The notes under the pieces were generated by a model. That model saw nothing but the letters and a program-made list of their open reading frames with translations. It did no database searches and had not been told where the DNA came from. This document shows positions 1 through 8,409 of a DNA stretch of 64,000 nucleotides, one piece after another. The translations under genes and the position numbers were made by a program. This DNA is from Burkholderia sp. BCC0322 (GTDB taxonomy: Bacteria > Pseudomonadota > Gammaproteobacteria > Burkholderiales > Burkholderiaceae), in contig NZ_CADFDU010000010.1 in the NCBI RefSeq assembly GCF_902833045.1, positions 1 through 64,000 of the forward strand, read 5' to 3'. Every line of letters starts with the position of its first letter. Positions within the stretch are counted from its first letter, which is position 1.

Positions 1-238
1 GGCGTCTCAACGAGCGTCCGCGTAAGACGCTAAACTTTGACACACCCGCCCAGCGGTTCCATCAATCTGTTGCATCGACCGGTTGAATCCGCAGCCAGTA
101 GCGGTCAGTCGGCGGTACCGCTCAAATCGTCGATAATTGCGTCCTCAGGATTGAAACTAGCCGTTGATATGCCTAAATCCGTTTCGAAAAAAAACGGTAT
201 TTCTACCACGCCGGACGCTACACGAAGGGGGGGGAAGA

Positions 239-1024
239 ATGCATCGTGCCAAGTTTTCGCTTACTTTTGTCTGTCTGTATTTCGGTTTTATTGCCAGCGT
301 CCTCGCGGATCAGTTTGATGGCTACATTCAGGCAAGCCAGCAGTTCGACGAGTGGGTCGAGAAAAACGGCACCTTGCCCCGCCTAACAGATGAACGAGCC
401 GCTGCGATGCTCGCGACGCTATCTGATAATCGGCGCTTTCTCGACGGCATTACGTTCGACGACGCACAGCTACCAGCTTTGATGGACGTATGTGACAAAG
501 CGAACCGAAAAGTCATGAGTTATATACTCTTCGATCTACGTAGCCATGTTGACAAGAGCATGCCCGCTGAAACTGTTCAGCAGGCAGTGCTCCGACTTGA
601 GCAGCGGAACGTGCTGACTTACCAAGACGAATTGTCTGAACTGCAACCGTTTGAGATTCGCTGCATGGCGCGGCAAACACCACTGCTTGCGCGGTTTATC
701 GAACGTCTGAAGCCAGATGAAATTACGCCTGTGCGGCTAAGGGGTCTCGAGCAGGGTCGGAAGGGAATCGATGGTTTTTTTCTTGGAACTTTAATCTCGG
801 CGAATGACATTTCACTGAGCGAGCACTATCGGGTTAGCATGCTTAAAGCACTTGCTGAGACCGCTTCGCAATTCGCTCCGATCATGAAACAAGACGAGCG
901 AAAGAAGCTAGAGCTGACGGCAAGAACTGCAAGCAATAGTGCACCAGAAGGTCTGAAGGGCTACATCGAGGCAATTGCGAAAAATCTAGCGCAATCAACC
1001 TGTGAAGGATTGTGTAGGTTCTGA
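239..1024 (+). CDS. Secreted helical protein of unknown function
   Basis: I do not recognise this 261-residue protein. The ATG at 239 is chosen because a purine-rich AAGGGGGGGGAAG tract lies just upstream and because it places a typical signal peptide at the N-terminus: a basic start (MHRAK), a hydrophobic stretch to about residue 20, and an Ala-Asp-Gln junction near residue 22. An in-frame ATG at 164 would bury the signal peptide. The mature part looks mostly alpha-helical, with four cysteines, two in the C-terminal CEGLC motif. Base composition is clearly more AT-rich than most of the window and codon use differs, which suggests acquisition. A periplasmic immunity or adaptor protein is possible, since the upstream neighbour lies outside the window, but that is inference. 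Confidence 0.7.
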   Translation: MHRAKFSLTFVCLYFGFIASVLADQFDGYIQASQQFDEWVEKNGTLPRLTDERAAAMLATLSDNRRFLDGITFDDAQLPALMDVCDKANRKVMSYILFDLRSHVDKSMPAETVQQAVLRLEQRNVLTYQDELSELQPFEIRCMARQTPLLARFIERLKPDEITPVRLRGLEQGRKGIDGFFLGTLISANDISLSEHYRVSMLKALAETASQFAPIMKQDERKKLELTARTASNSAPEGLKGYIEAIAKNLAQSTCEGLCRF

Positions 1025-1220
1025 TTCGATTCGAAGGTCCGCTGTCGGGTAGCATCATATGATCGCTCCGGGTCGATCTGCGCCGGTCGCGCGTTGCACG
1101 GAAGCGGCCGGCCGCGTTCGGCCAGAAGCAGTCATTCGACGCCGTCGTCGAAATCGTCGACAATCGACCGCGCTCTTGTCACGATAGCGACAGATACCCA
1201 ACACACAGGTCCGCGGCACA

Positions 1221-1625
1221 ATGGCAAAACCTATCTTGGTCGTATTGCTAAAAAATCCATTTCCGGAAGCTTTTCGTTACGTCGAGACTTTGCTCAAACC
1301 GCTCGGATTTCTGCTTGCCAATCCTGGTAGCGAACAGATCACTCACTGGACCGATGATGGCCTGCAGATGGTGGTATCCCGAGCCGAGATTTTCGATGAA
1401 GGATCGACAGGTGGAATAAAGAACGTTCAGTTTTGGCTGTCCGACAGCGATGATCTATTGGTGTCCTGGATCGGTGCGGTGCCGGGATGGGAGTTTTCTT
1501 TTCATCTCAATGGTGTCACGCCAGAACTAAAGATCGCGCTGGCGACTGCTCTGTCTAGTGCGGTCCTTGTGGATTTGAAGCTGCAATACGTAGACGAGAC
1601 TGCCTTGAGGATCGCTTTCGACTAA
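1221..1625 (+). CDS. Small cytoplasmic protein of unknown function, immunity-like
   Basis: A 134-residue acidic protein with no signal peptide or membrane segment. It begins MAKPILVVLLKNPFPEAF and looks like a compact alpha/beta fold with tryptophan-rich strands in the middle. It lies about 200 bases after the preceding gene on the same strand and shares its AT-rich composition and rare-codon use (AAA, TTG, CTA), so the two probably arrived together. Size, charge and context resemble immunity proteins of contact-dependent or type VI systems, but no family is recognised and no toxin is visible. Confidence that it is a gene is moderate; no function is assigned. Confidence 0.6.
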   Translation: MAKPILVVLLKNPFPEAFRYVETLLKPLGFLLANPGSEQITHWTDDGLQMVVSRAEIFDEGSTGGIKNVQFWLSDSDDLLVSWIGAVPGWEFSFHLNGVTPELKIALATALSSAVLVDLKLQYVDETALRIAFD

Positions 1626-1806
1626 CATTCCAGTCGAGAGTCCGATCCAGATCCTCTGGCTGGATCTAGCGACCGCTTCGAGAACATTCGAGTGGCTGTT
1701 CCGGGTCGAAATCACCCGTTCCACCAACCCGATAACCCAGGCCCCGAATGCCGCATTGCCCCCCAGGCCTTGCCGCACACCGCGCCAAGGCCTCCCGATC
1801 AACGTG

Positions 1807-3735
1807 TCAGAACGTGTAGCTGATCTTCCCGAACGCCGTCCGCCCAAGCGTGTTGTACCCGTACGCGGTCATATACTGCCGATCGAACAGATTCGACACC
1901 GTCGCCGACACGGTCAGGTGCGAATTGATCCGGTACGACGCGCGCAGCCCCACCGTCAGATACGAAGGCAGATAGGTCGAGTTCGCCGGATCGTCGAACG
2001 TCGTGCCGCCGTAAAGCAGCGACGCTCCGGTGCTCAACGCATGGAGGTGCAGTTCGTCCCACGTGTGATCGATGTTGAGGCTGACCGTCTGGCGCGGCCG
2101 GCGGTTGAGCCACGAGTCGTTGGTCTCGTCCTGCGGATTCAGGATCCCGACCGCGAGGCTTACCGGCGTCGAGCGGCCGATCGTCCCCTTGTACGACAGG
2201 TCGATCCCGCGGATATGCGCGCGGCCGATGTTGATCGGCGAGAACGTCGCAGGGTTGTACGCGATCAGGTTGCTGACGCGCGTGTCGTAGATCGCGGCCG
2301 TGAACGTGCCGTACGACGTGTTCGCATCGACCGCGGCCTCGACCGACGTGTTGCGTTCCGGGCTGAGATTCGGATTGCCGTAGCCGGGGTAGTACAGGTC
2401 GTTGAACGTCGGCAGCCGGAACGCATTGCCGTACGACACGCGCGCCGTGTACACCGGCGTGATCGCCCACGACAGCGCCGCATTGCCCGTATTCACCGAT
2501 TGCCCGGCGATGATTTCATGACGTCCCGCTAGGAACATCGTCACGCTGCCGAGCGTCGCCGACTGATGCAGCGAGAACGCCGAATCGTTGCGCGTCGGCA
2601 CGCCGTTCGGAATGTCGGTCGGCAGGAATGCCTGCTCACGCGTGAAGTCGTACGCGAGCTTGGTTTCGCCCGACAGCGGCAGCCCGAACAGATGGAACCC
2701 GCGCTCCTGATGCGTCAGCGACGTCGACGTGCTGATGCGCTGCGAATTGATCTGGTCGGTCGGGATGGTCGGATCGTTTGCGTAGATGAACCCGCGATCG
2801 TTCGAATACCCGAACGACTGGTCGAACTGCGTGTCCGGCGTGATGTCGAGATGGAACGCGATACCGGTCGTCAACTGATGATCGAGCTGGCGGTTGCCAC
2901 CGCCGAGATTATCGAACGACAGATCGGACCGGTGATACAGCGCGAACGTCGAGATCGACCAGTTGTCGCGCGCGTAGCCGAGGCGCGCATCGAGATCCTG
3001 CGCGTGGTACGGGTTGCGGCCGTCCTCATGCCCGTACGCGAAAGGCCGCGTCGAGTCGATGCCGGCCGTGTTGTACGAGTGCAGGCCGAGCGAGTACGTG
3101 AGCCCGCCGAGCGCGGCGAGCGGCCCGGTCGACGGCACCGTGCCCGACGTGCGCAGCTGCGTGTCGAACGTCTTGTTCGACCCGCCGCCGAACGACACGG
3201 TGGTCTGGTTCGGCTGGTTGGCCGCGCGGCGGGTGAAGAGCTGCACGACGCCGCCCATGGCATTGGCGCCGAACGAAGCGGCGGCCGGCCCCGAGATCAC
3301 TTCCACGCGTTCGAACGCTTCGGTCGGCAGATCCGCCCACGGCGCGATGCCGGTGGTCGACGAGCCGATCCGGATGCCGTCGATGAACACGGCGACCTGG
3401 CTGGCCGACGAGCCGCGGATGCTGACCGACGCGGATGAACCGGGCCCGCCGTTCTGCGAGACCGTCACGCCGGGCAGCGTTGCGAGCGCCTGCGTGATGC
3501 CCGGATCGCTCGGCGACAGCCGGTCGAGATCGGTGCGCGTGAGCACCTGGGTCGTCGCATAGCGCTGGTCGAACGACTCGGGCAGCCGACGCGTGTCGGT
3601 CACGTTGATCGTCGGCAGGTCGGCGCCTTCGGCGGCCGGGGGCGGTTGCGAGACCGCGGCGTCGCCGGCTGCGTGGGCGAGGGGCGAGAGGAGCGCGGTC
3701 GCGGCGGACGTGGCTAGGAGGTGTCGAATCTTCAT
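1807..3735 (-). CDS. btuB: TonB-dependent outer-membrane receptor, BtuB-like (vitamin B12)
   Basis: A 642-residue outer-membrane transporter. The chosen ATG at 3735 gives a clear signal peptide (MKIRHLLATSAATALLSPLAHA). Next come a TonB-box-like segment (TINVTDTRR), the plug domain (about residues 60-170, with LPGVTVSQNGGP, the SIRGSS motif and ERVEVISGPAA) and a C-terminal beta-barrel ending in YTF, the usual terminal aromatic of barrel proteins. Length is close to E. coli BtuB (about 614). A long upstream in-frame extension is possible but has no protein-like character. A cobalamin riboswitch on the same strand upstream (4083-4255) strongly supports a role in B12 or cobinamide uptake and predicts repression by adenosylcobalamin. 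No BtuCDF genes are nearby. Confidence 0.9.
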   Translation of the reverse strand: MKIRHLLATSAATALLSPLAHAAGDAAVSQPPPAAEGADLPTINVTDTRRLPESFDQRYATTQVLTRTDLDRLSPSDPGITQALATLPGVTVSQNGGPGSSASVSIRGSSASQVAVFIDGIRIGSSTTGIAPWADLPTEAFERVEVISGPAAASFGANAMGGVVQLFTRRAANQPNQTTVSFGGGSNKTFDTQLRTSGTVPSTGPLAALGGLTYSLGLHSYNTAGIDSTRPFAYGHEDGRNPYHAQDLDARLGYARDNWSISTFALYHRSDLSFDNLGGGNRQLDHQLTTGIAFHLDITPDTQFDQSFGYSNDRGFIYANDPTIPTDQINSQRISTSTSLTHQERGFHLFGLPLSGETKLAYDFTREQAFLPTDIPNGVPTRNDSAFSLHQSATLGSVTMFLAGRHEIIAGQSVNTGNAALSWAITPVYTARVSYGNAFRLPTFNDLYYPGYGNPNLSPERNTSVEAAVDANTSYGTFTAAIYDTRVSNLIAYNPATFSPINIGRAHIRGIDLSYKGTIGRSTPVSLAVGILNPQDETNDSWLNRRPRQTVSLNIDHTWDELHLHALSTGASLLYGGTTFDDPANSTYLPSYLTVGLRASYRINSHLTVSATVSNLFDRQYMTAYGYNTLGRTAFGKISYTF

Positions 3736-4082
3736 CAGGCTGTGGCTGTTGTCGGGCTGCGCACGCGTCGATCGTGGGCGGACGGCGGGCAGCACCGGTT
3801 TTGTTATCGGTGATCGGGTTATCGCGCGACCGGGCCGGGCAGGCCGTTGTCGCGGGCATCGGCGCGGCACATGCCGGCGGACGCGATCGAGCGGGAACGG
3901 CGCGCGCGAGCAGGCGGGCCGTGCATGCCGGCGGCGTGCCGGTGCGACGCTTCCGGAGCGGAAGCGGATGCGGTAACGGTGGACATCGGGCGGATCCTGA
4001 GGTCGGGCCGTCCATGCAACGGGCACCGCCAAAGGCGGTGCTGGCGCATCGGGACACCCCGCCCGGTGCGGCTGCTTGGACC
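3736..4082 (-). promoter_or_regulatory. Long leader between B12 riboswitch and btuB, with terminator-like hairpin
   Basis: About 350 bases separate the riboswitch aptamer from the btuB start, longer than usual. A perfect hairpin lies at 4023-4041 (arms GCACCGCC and GGCGGTGC around AAA) and is the likely expression platform. A 55-codon open frame on the same strand, beginning MSTVTASASAP at about 3986 and rich in His, Met and Arg, could be a small gene. It shows no membrane segment and I do not recognise it, so it is not called. Confidence 0.45.
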
Positions 4083-4255
4083 TCGGGTCGATGGCAGGTC
4101 TCCTGGCTCGCGGGTCCTGATTCGTGCCAGCCTTCCCGGTTTCCCAGTGGCATGCGGTGGCACGGATTCGCCGCTCACAGTTGCGGGGGCAGCCGCAGAT
4201 TCGAGGCACGGCCTCTCCTGCGTTCCCTTTTGATCCCGTCTCCGGGAACCATCAG
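4083..4255 (-). promoter_or_regulatory. Cobalamin (adenosylcobalamin) riboswitch
   Basis: Read on the minus strand, the segment carries the classical B12-element blocks in order: a 5' GGTTCCCGGA helix partner, AAAAGGGAACGCAGG, the highly conserved GCTGCCCCCGCAACTGT core, the GAATCC and GCCACTGGGAA region, and the 3' GCCAGGAGACCTGCC block. Together these are diagnostic of the cobalamin riboswitch family. It sits upstream of the BtuB-like receptor on the same strand and should reduce its expression when adenosylcobalamin is plentiful. Confidence 0.95.
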
Positions 4256-4377
4256 CGCGCAAGGGTAATGGCGTGCGCTCCGGTGCGTCAATTGCCCGGC
4301 CGCGCGGGGATGCGAAAAAACGTCACGACCGCGCAAAAATTTTCGAAATCCTTTCTTTTATGCGTCGGCGCCGTGAT

Positions 4378-5162
4378 TCATGTCTGACGAAATGGGGGCG
4401 CTGCCATGCTGTCGCGCCTGAACCGGCTAGGCGCGACACCCGTCCACCTGACGAACGCGCGGCGAAACGCCTTCTCGCCGCCGAACCCGAGATGCGCGGC
4501 GATCCGCGCGACCGGCCAGTCCGACTCGCGCAGAAACCGTTGGGCGGCCTCGGCGAGGCATCGCTCCCGCAACGCGTGATAACCGGTGTGCTCGGCCACC
4601 AGCCGCCGCCGCAACGTTGCCTCGCTCACACCCAGCCACGCGGCCAGTTCGGCGAGTGCCGGCAACGCCTGCTCGTGTGCAAGCGCCGCATCGATCAGAC
4701 GAAACGGAAAATCGACCAGAAACGCGTCGAGCTCGGCCGGCTGCCGGATCACGCGGCATTCGAGCCGCGCCGCGTCGAATGCGAAGCCGTAGGTCTTGCG
4801 GCCGACCTCGACCGGCGCATTGAACAGCCCGAGCAGCGGCATCGCGTCGGCCAGCGTAGCGCCGCTCAGCAGGCAGCGGCACATCAGGTCGACTTCGCAC
4901 TTGCGCATCGGCGGGTGCCCGTTGCCGCGCGCGACCTGCGCCTCGAGGCGTTCGGTCGCGTCGCGGTACAGCGCGACGAAATCGCCCGGCGTCGTCGCCG
5001 GTTGCGGCGGCTGCGCACCGCGATGACCTATAGCCGGATGCCGAGCGACTCGGAAAGCGCGCGCTGTAGGTGCCGCGTTTCGAGCGTTTTCCGCTCGAAC
5101 AGGCGGCCCGCGCGCTCGATCTCGTTCAAACGGGCGAGGCAAAAACCACGCGGGTCCTTCAT
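4378..5162 (-). pseudogene. AraC-family transcriptional regulator, frameshifted near its N-terminus
   Basis: The C-terminal two thirds read as one frame with a typical AraC double helix-turn-helix (LAAWLGVSEATLRRRLVAEH and IAAHLGFGGEKAFRRAFVRW). The natural N-terminus is in another frame, starting at the ATG at 5162 with MKDPRGFCLARLNEIERAG and running through LSESLGIRL to a stop at 5028-5030. Adding one base at about 5028-5036 would join it to the downstream frame (IGHRGAQPP) as a 261-residue protein. Either a one-base deletion has inactivated the gene or the assembly has an error here. An ATG at 5142 in the downstream frame would give an intact-looking 254-residue product, but its first 37 residues are arginine-rich out-of-frame translation. 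Target unknown; the adjacent SDR genes are candidates. Confidence 0.75.
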
Positions 5163-5214
5163 GTTGCGGATATCGCCGGCTGAGCGGCCCGCGCGCCCAT
5201 CACGGGAGACAACG

Positions 5215-5397
5215 ATGACCGAAACCCGAGCCGGCGTACTGGCCGGCAAGTGCGCGCTCGTGACGGGCGCAAGCCGCGGCGTTGGCCGTGCGATTGCGCA
5301 GCGACTCGCATCCGAGGGCGCGACGGTCGTCGTGACGGCGCGCAGCAACGCGCGGTGCGTTCGCTCGACGGCCGCACGGTGCCGCCGCCGCCGGTAA
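5215..5397 (+). pseudogene. N-terminal remnant of a short-chain dehydrogenase
   Basis: The ATG at 5215 follows a GGGAGACAACG ribosome-binding region and encodes an intact SDR N-terminus with the TGASRGVGRAIA nucleotide-binding motif and the second beta-strand (ATVVVTARS). It then loses homology after about 45 residues and stops at residue 60. A normal SDR has about 250 residues, so the substrate domain and the YxxxK active site are missing. The abrupt loss just after the TARS motif suggests an internal deletion. The start lies only 53 bases from the start of the divergent frameshifted AraC gene, so regulator and enzyme may have decayed together. Confidence 0.7.
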
Positions 5398-5446
5398 TTC
5401 CCGCGTATGCGCATCCCCACCTCGACCCGACAGGACTTTGATTGAC

Positions 5447-6271
5447 ATGACAAACTCGATTCGCTTCGACGGCGGCACGGCCGTGATCACCGGCGCGGCC
5501 AGCGGCATCGGCAGCGGGCTCGCACGCCACGCCGCCGGGCTCGGCATGCGCGTCGTGCTGGCCGATCTCGACCCGGCGAAGCTCGACGCATTCGCCGCGA
5601 CGCTCGACACCGACGTCTTGTGCGTGCCGACCGACGTCAGCCGGCCGGAAGCCGTCGACGCGTTGGCGCAGGCCGCCTGGCAGCGCTTCGGCGGTGTCGA
5701 CCTGCTGTTCAACAACGCTGGCGTGATGGCGACCGGTTTCACCTGGGAAATCACGCCGGAACGCTTCGAGCGCAGCTTCGCGATCAACGTTCACGGCGTG
5801 CTGAACGGGATCCGCAGCTTCGTGCCGCGGATGCTCGAGCGCAACGTGCCGGCGTGGGTCGTGAATACCGCGTCGGTCGGCGGGTTCCTGCCGAGCCCGC
5901 TGATGTCGCCTTACTCGGCGACGAAATTCGCGGTGGTCGCACTGACGGAATCGCTGTATGGAGAACTGAAGATGTTGGGCGCACCGGTCGGCGTGTCGTT
6001 GCTCGCGCCGGGCCCCGTGCAGTCGGGCATCTTCAACGACCCGTTCGGCGCGGCGCACGACCGGCCCGAAGTGCGCGGCTTCGTCGATACGATGCGCTCG
6101 ATGCTGAACGCGCACGGGCTCACGCCCGACGCGTTCGCCGAGCGGGTGTTCGACGGTATTCGTGAAGGGCGCTACTGGCTGATTCCGCAACCGGAGACGA
6201 TCGACGGCGCGCTGCAGCGGCGCACCGACGACATTCTCGCTTCACGCGATCCGTCGCTGCCGTCGTTCTGA
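5447..6271 (+). CDS. Short-chain dehydrogenase/reductase
   Basis: A 274-residue classical SDR. Visible motifs are the Rossmann glycine motif TGAASGIGSG (about residues 14-23), an acidic residue after beta-2 (ADLD) that suggests NAD preference, NNAG near residue 88, and the catalytic Ser...Tyr-x3-Lys (YSATK near residue 158). The long C-terminal part with IPQPE is common in SDRs related to the LinX/oxidoreductase group. The ATG at 5447 is preferred over a TTG at 5438 because AGGA lies 11 bases upstream. It follows an SDR remnant on the same strand. Substrate unknown. Confidence 0.85.
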   Translation: MTNSIRFDGGTAVITGAASGIGSGLARHAAGLGMRVVLADLDPAKLDAFAATLDTDVLCVPTDVSRPEAVDALAQAAWQRFGGVDLLFNNAGVMATGFTWEITPERFERSFAINVHGVLNGIRSFVPRMLERNVPAWVVNTASVGGFLPSPLMSPYSATKFAVVALTESLYGELKMLGAPVGVSLLAPGPVQSGIFNDPFGAAHDRPEVRGFVDTMRSMLNAHGLTPDAFAERVFDGIREGRYWLIPQPETIDGALQRRTDDILASRDPSLPSF

Positions 6272-6305
6272 GGGCCGGGCGCGGCAGCCGCGCCCGGCGC
6301 CCGCC

Positions 6306-6554
6306 TCACATGTGCGTGCCGGAATGCGTGCGGCCGCTCGGGTCGCCGCCGCGATCGGGCGGCGTATTGTTCTGATCGATTTTCGTGAGCACGAAGCCGG
6401 CGTGCGGCAACGCGGCGGGCGAGCGGTGCGTCGCCTGCGCAACGGCGTCGTGCGGCGACGCGGCGGGGAAACCGGATGACGTCACGCCCGGTTGAGCGAA
6501 CGCCGAAAGGGAGGCAGCCGCGAGGGCGGCGGCGACGATCGCATGCGATTTCAT
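6306..6554 (-). CDS. Small secreted protein, unknown function
   Basis: An 82-residue protein with a clean signal peptide (MKSHAIVAAALAAASLSAFA, cleavage before QPG) and a GGAGCC ribosome-binding region upstream of the ATG. The mature part is about 62 residues, polar, proline/histidine/glycine-rich and without cysteine, ending in HSGTHM. Such short periplasmic proteins are common in Burkholderia and have no assigned role. It is convergent with the preceding SDR gene. Confidence 0.65.
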   Translation of the reverse strand: MKSHAIVAAALAAASLSAFAQPGVTSSGFPAASPHDAVAQATHRSPAALPHAGFVLTKIDQNNTPPDRGGDPSGRTHSGTHM

Positions 6555-6671
6555 GGTGGCTCCTTCACGACTGACTACGGGACAACCTAATCAGTCTAGG
6601 GCGCGAAACTTAACGCGGCGTGAAGGCGTGATGCGGCGCGCATGACGGGATGTTCATGCGCGCCGCGACGC

Positions 6672-7646
6672 TCATGCCGGCGCCGACACCAATGCGCAGA
6701 AGTTCTCGAGATCGACGTTGCCGCCGCTGATCACCACGCCCACGCGCTTGCCCTGCAGCGCGTCCTTCATCCGTCGCACCGCGGCGAACGACAGGCAGCC
6801 GGTCGGCTCGACCACAATCTTCATACGAGTGGCGAAGAAGCGCATGCAGTCGACCAGTTCCGCATCCGTCGCGGTCAGGATGTCGTCGACGTCGCGTCGG
6901 ATGATCGGGAACGTCAGGTTGCCGAGGTGCTGCGTCTGCGCGCCGTCGGCAATCGTGTGCGGCGTGTCGATATGCACGATCGCGCCGGACCGGAACGATT
7001 GCTGGCCGTCGTTGCCGGCTTCCGGCTCGACGCCGTACAGCGCCGCGTGCGGCGACAGCGCGCGTGTGGCGAGCGCGGTGCCCGACAGCAGCCCGCCGCC
7101 GCCGAGCGGCACGAATACCGCATCGAGCGGGCCGACTTCGTCGAACAGTTCCTTGGCCGCCGTGCCCTGGCCGGCGATCACGTCCGGGTGGTCGTAGGGC
7201 GGGATCAGCGTGAGTCCGTGCTGCGCGGCGAGATCGCGCCCGATCTGTTCGCGATCCTCGGTATAGCGGTCGTAGGTCACGACCTTGCCGCCGTAGCCGC
7301 GCGTCGCGGCCATCTTCGCGGCCGGCGCATCCTGCGGCATCACGATCGTCGCGGGAATGCCGAGCATGCGCGCCGACAGCGCGATCGCCTGCGCATGGTT
7401 GCCGGACGAGAAGGCGACGACGCCGTTGCGGCGCTGCTCCGCGTCGAAACGCGACAGCGCGTTGAACGCGCCGCGGAACTTGAATGCGCCCATGCGCTGC
7501 AGGTTCTCGCACTTGAAGAACACCTGCGCGCCGAGCGCCTCGTCGATCGTCCGCGACGTCATCACCGGCGTGCGGTGCGCATGGCCTTCGAGCCGGGCCG
7601 CGGCGGCGGCAACGTCGTCGTAGGTGGGGAGAGTCGGAGAGTTCAT
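6672..7646 (-). CDS. PLP-dependent threonine/threo-3-hydroxyaspartate ammonia-lyase (serine racemase-like)
   Basis: A 324-residue fold-type II PLP enzyme. The Schiff-base lysine is in GAFKFRGA (about residue 55), the substrate loop is SSGNHAQ (near 80) and the phosphate-binding loop is GGGGLLSG (near 180). There is no C-terminal ACT regulatory domain, so it is the short catabolic or racemase type, not biosynthetic IlvA. Members deaminate L-threonine, L-serine or threo-3-hydroxyaspartate, or racemise serine; sequence reading does not separate these. It is the last gene of a probable three-gene operon after a YheO-type regulator (61-base gap) and a YbaK-like deacylase, consistent with control by amino-acid availability. 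Confidence 0.88.
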   Translation of the reverse strand: MNSPTLPTYDDVAAAAARLEGHAHRTPVMTSRTIDEALGAQVFFKCENLQRMGAFKFRGAFNALSRFDAEQRRNGVVAFSSGNHAQAIALSARMLGIPATIVMPQDAPAAKMAATRGYGGKVVTYDRYTEDREQIGRDLAAQHGLTLIPPYDHPDVIAGQGTAAKELFDEVGPLDAVFVPLGGGGLLSGTALATRALSPHAALYGVEPEAGNDGQQSFRSGAIVHIDTPHTIADGAQTQHLGNLTFPIIRRDVDDILTATDAELVDCMRFFATRMKIVVEPTGCLSFAAVRRMKDALQGKRVGVVISGGNVDLENFCALVSAPA

Positions 7647-7707
7647 GGAGTGCCCGGTGGTCGTAGGAATCGGTCAGCAGGAAAGCCGCGCGGGTATCGC
7701 GCGTGGG

Positions 7708-8346
7708 TCATTTCGCATCGTTGTAGACGGTCGCGCGCGAGACGCCGAGATGCTGCGACACGATCTCCATCGCGCGGCGTACCTCGAGGAAACCGTCGGC
7801 CTTCAGTGTCTGCATCAGCTCGCGGCGCTGGTCGGTCTTCAGTTCGCGCGGCGTCGTCGCGAGACGCATCGCGAATGCGTCGATGCGTTGCCGGATCGCA
7901 TCCGCACCGGCGGGGTCCAGCGTTTCCGCAACCGCTTCGCCGTCGGTGCTGCAGAACTGGTTCAGCATGCCCTGGAAACCGCGGAACAGCGTGACGTCGG
8001 CATTCAGGCACAGCGCGGCCACGTAGCGGCCGGTCGAATCCTTGATGCCGATCGACGTGCTTTTCGCGGTGCGGCCGTCGGCGAAGCGGTTCGGGTAGTT
8101 CGCGAGCACCGGCGGGAAATCTTCGTCCGCGATGCGGGCGAGGCCGAGCTCGGTCGCGGGATCGCCGATTGCGCGCCCCGACAGGTTGTTGTGGATCGCG
8201 AGGATCGCGTGCTTCGGCGTGCGCAGGTCGTGAACCACGACCTCGGTGAACGGCGCGAACATCGCGCCGAGCCCTTCGGCAATGCGCTGCACCTGTTCGA
8301 TCAGCGATGCCTGCTCGGACGGCACGCGTTTCCGGGTGGAGGTCAT
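7708..8346 (-). CDS. YheO/DauR-type transcriptional regulator (PAS-like domain plus HTH)
   Basis: A 212-residue DNA-binding protein. The N-terminal half (about 20-130) matches the YheO-like PAS domain, with the typical FTEVVVHDLRTP, INNLSGR-like and STSIGIKD segments. The C-terminal 60 residues form the HTH_22 domain, ending in the recognition helix LGVSRATVYNDAK. Related regulators such as DauR control amino-acid catabolism. It lies between the YbaK-like gene (63-base gap) and the ammonia-lyase (61-base gap) on the same strand, so it probably regulates that operon in response to an amino acid or hydroxyaspartate. Confidence 0.88.
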   Translation of the reverse strand: MTSTRKRVPSEQASLIEQVQRIAEGLGAMFAPFTEVVVHDLRTPKHAILAIHNNLSGRAIGDPATELGLARIADEDFPPVLANYPNRFADGRTAKSTSIGIKDSTGRYVAALCLNADVTLFRGFQGMLNQFCSTDGEAVAETLDPAGADAIRQRIDAFAMRLATTPRELKTDQRRELMQTLKADGFLEVRRAMEIVSQHLGVSRATVYNDAK

Positions 8347-8409
8347 GATGGTTTCGCGGTCAAGGTTTCGGATCGATGCGACGGCTTCGGGAAAGGCACA
8401 ACCGGCGTG

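Noticed and set aside
1765-1793. AGGCCTTG/CAAGGCCT repeat after btuB as a terminator
   Set aside because: Short stem with a 13-base loop and no T-tract; too weak to call.
1756-3438. Long arginine/valine-rich frames on the plus strand opposite btuB
   Set aside because: They are antisense to a clear receptor gene, have no start context or domain, and come from GC-rich codon shadowing.
3736-4209. Upstream in-frame extension of btuB to 800 residues
   Set aside because: It is Arg/Pro-rich with no signal peptide at its start, runs into the riboswitch, and the real signal peptide begins at 3735.
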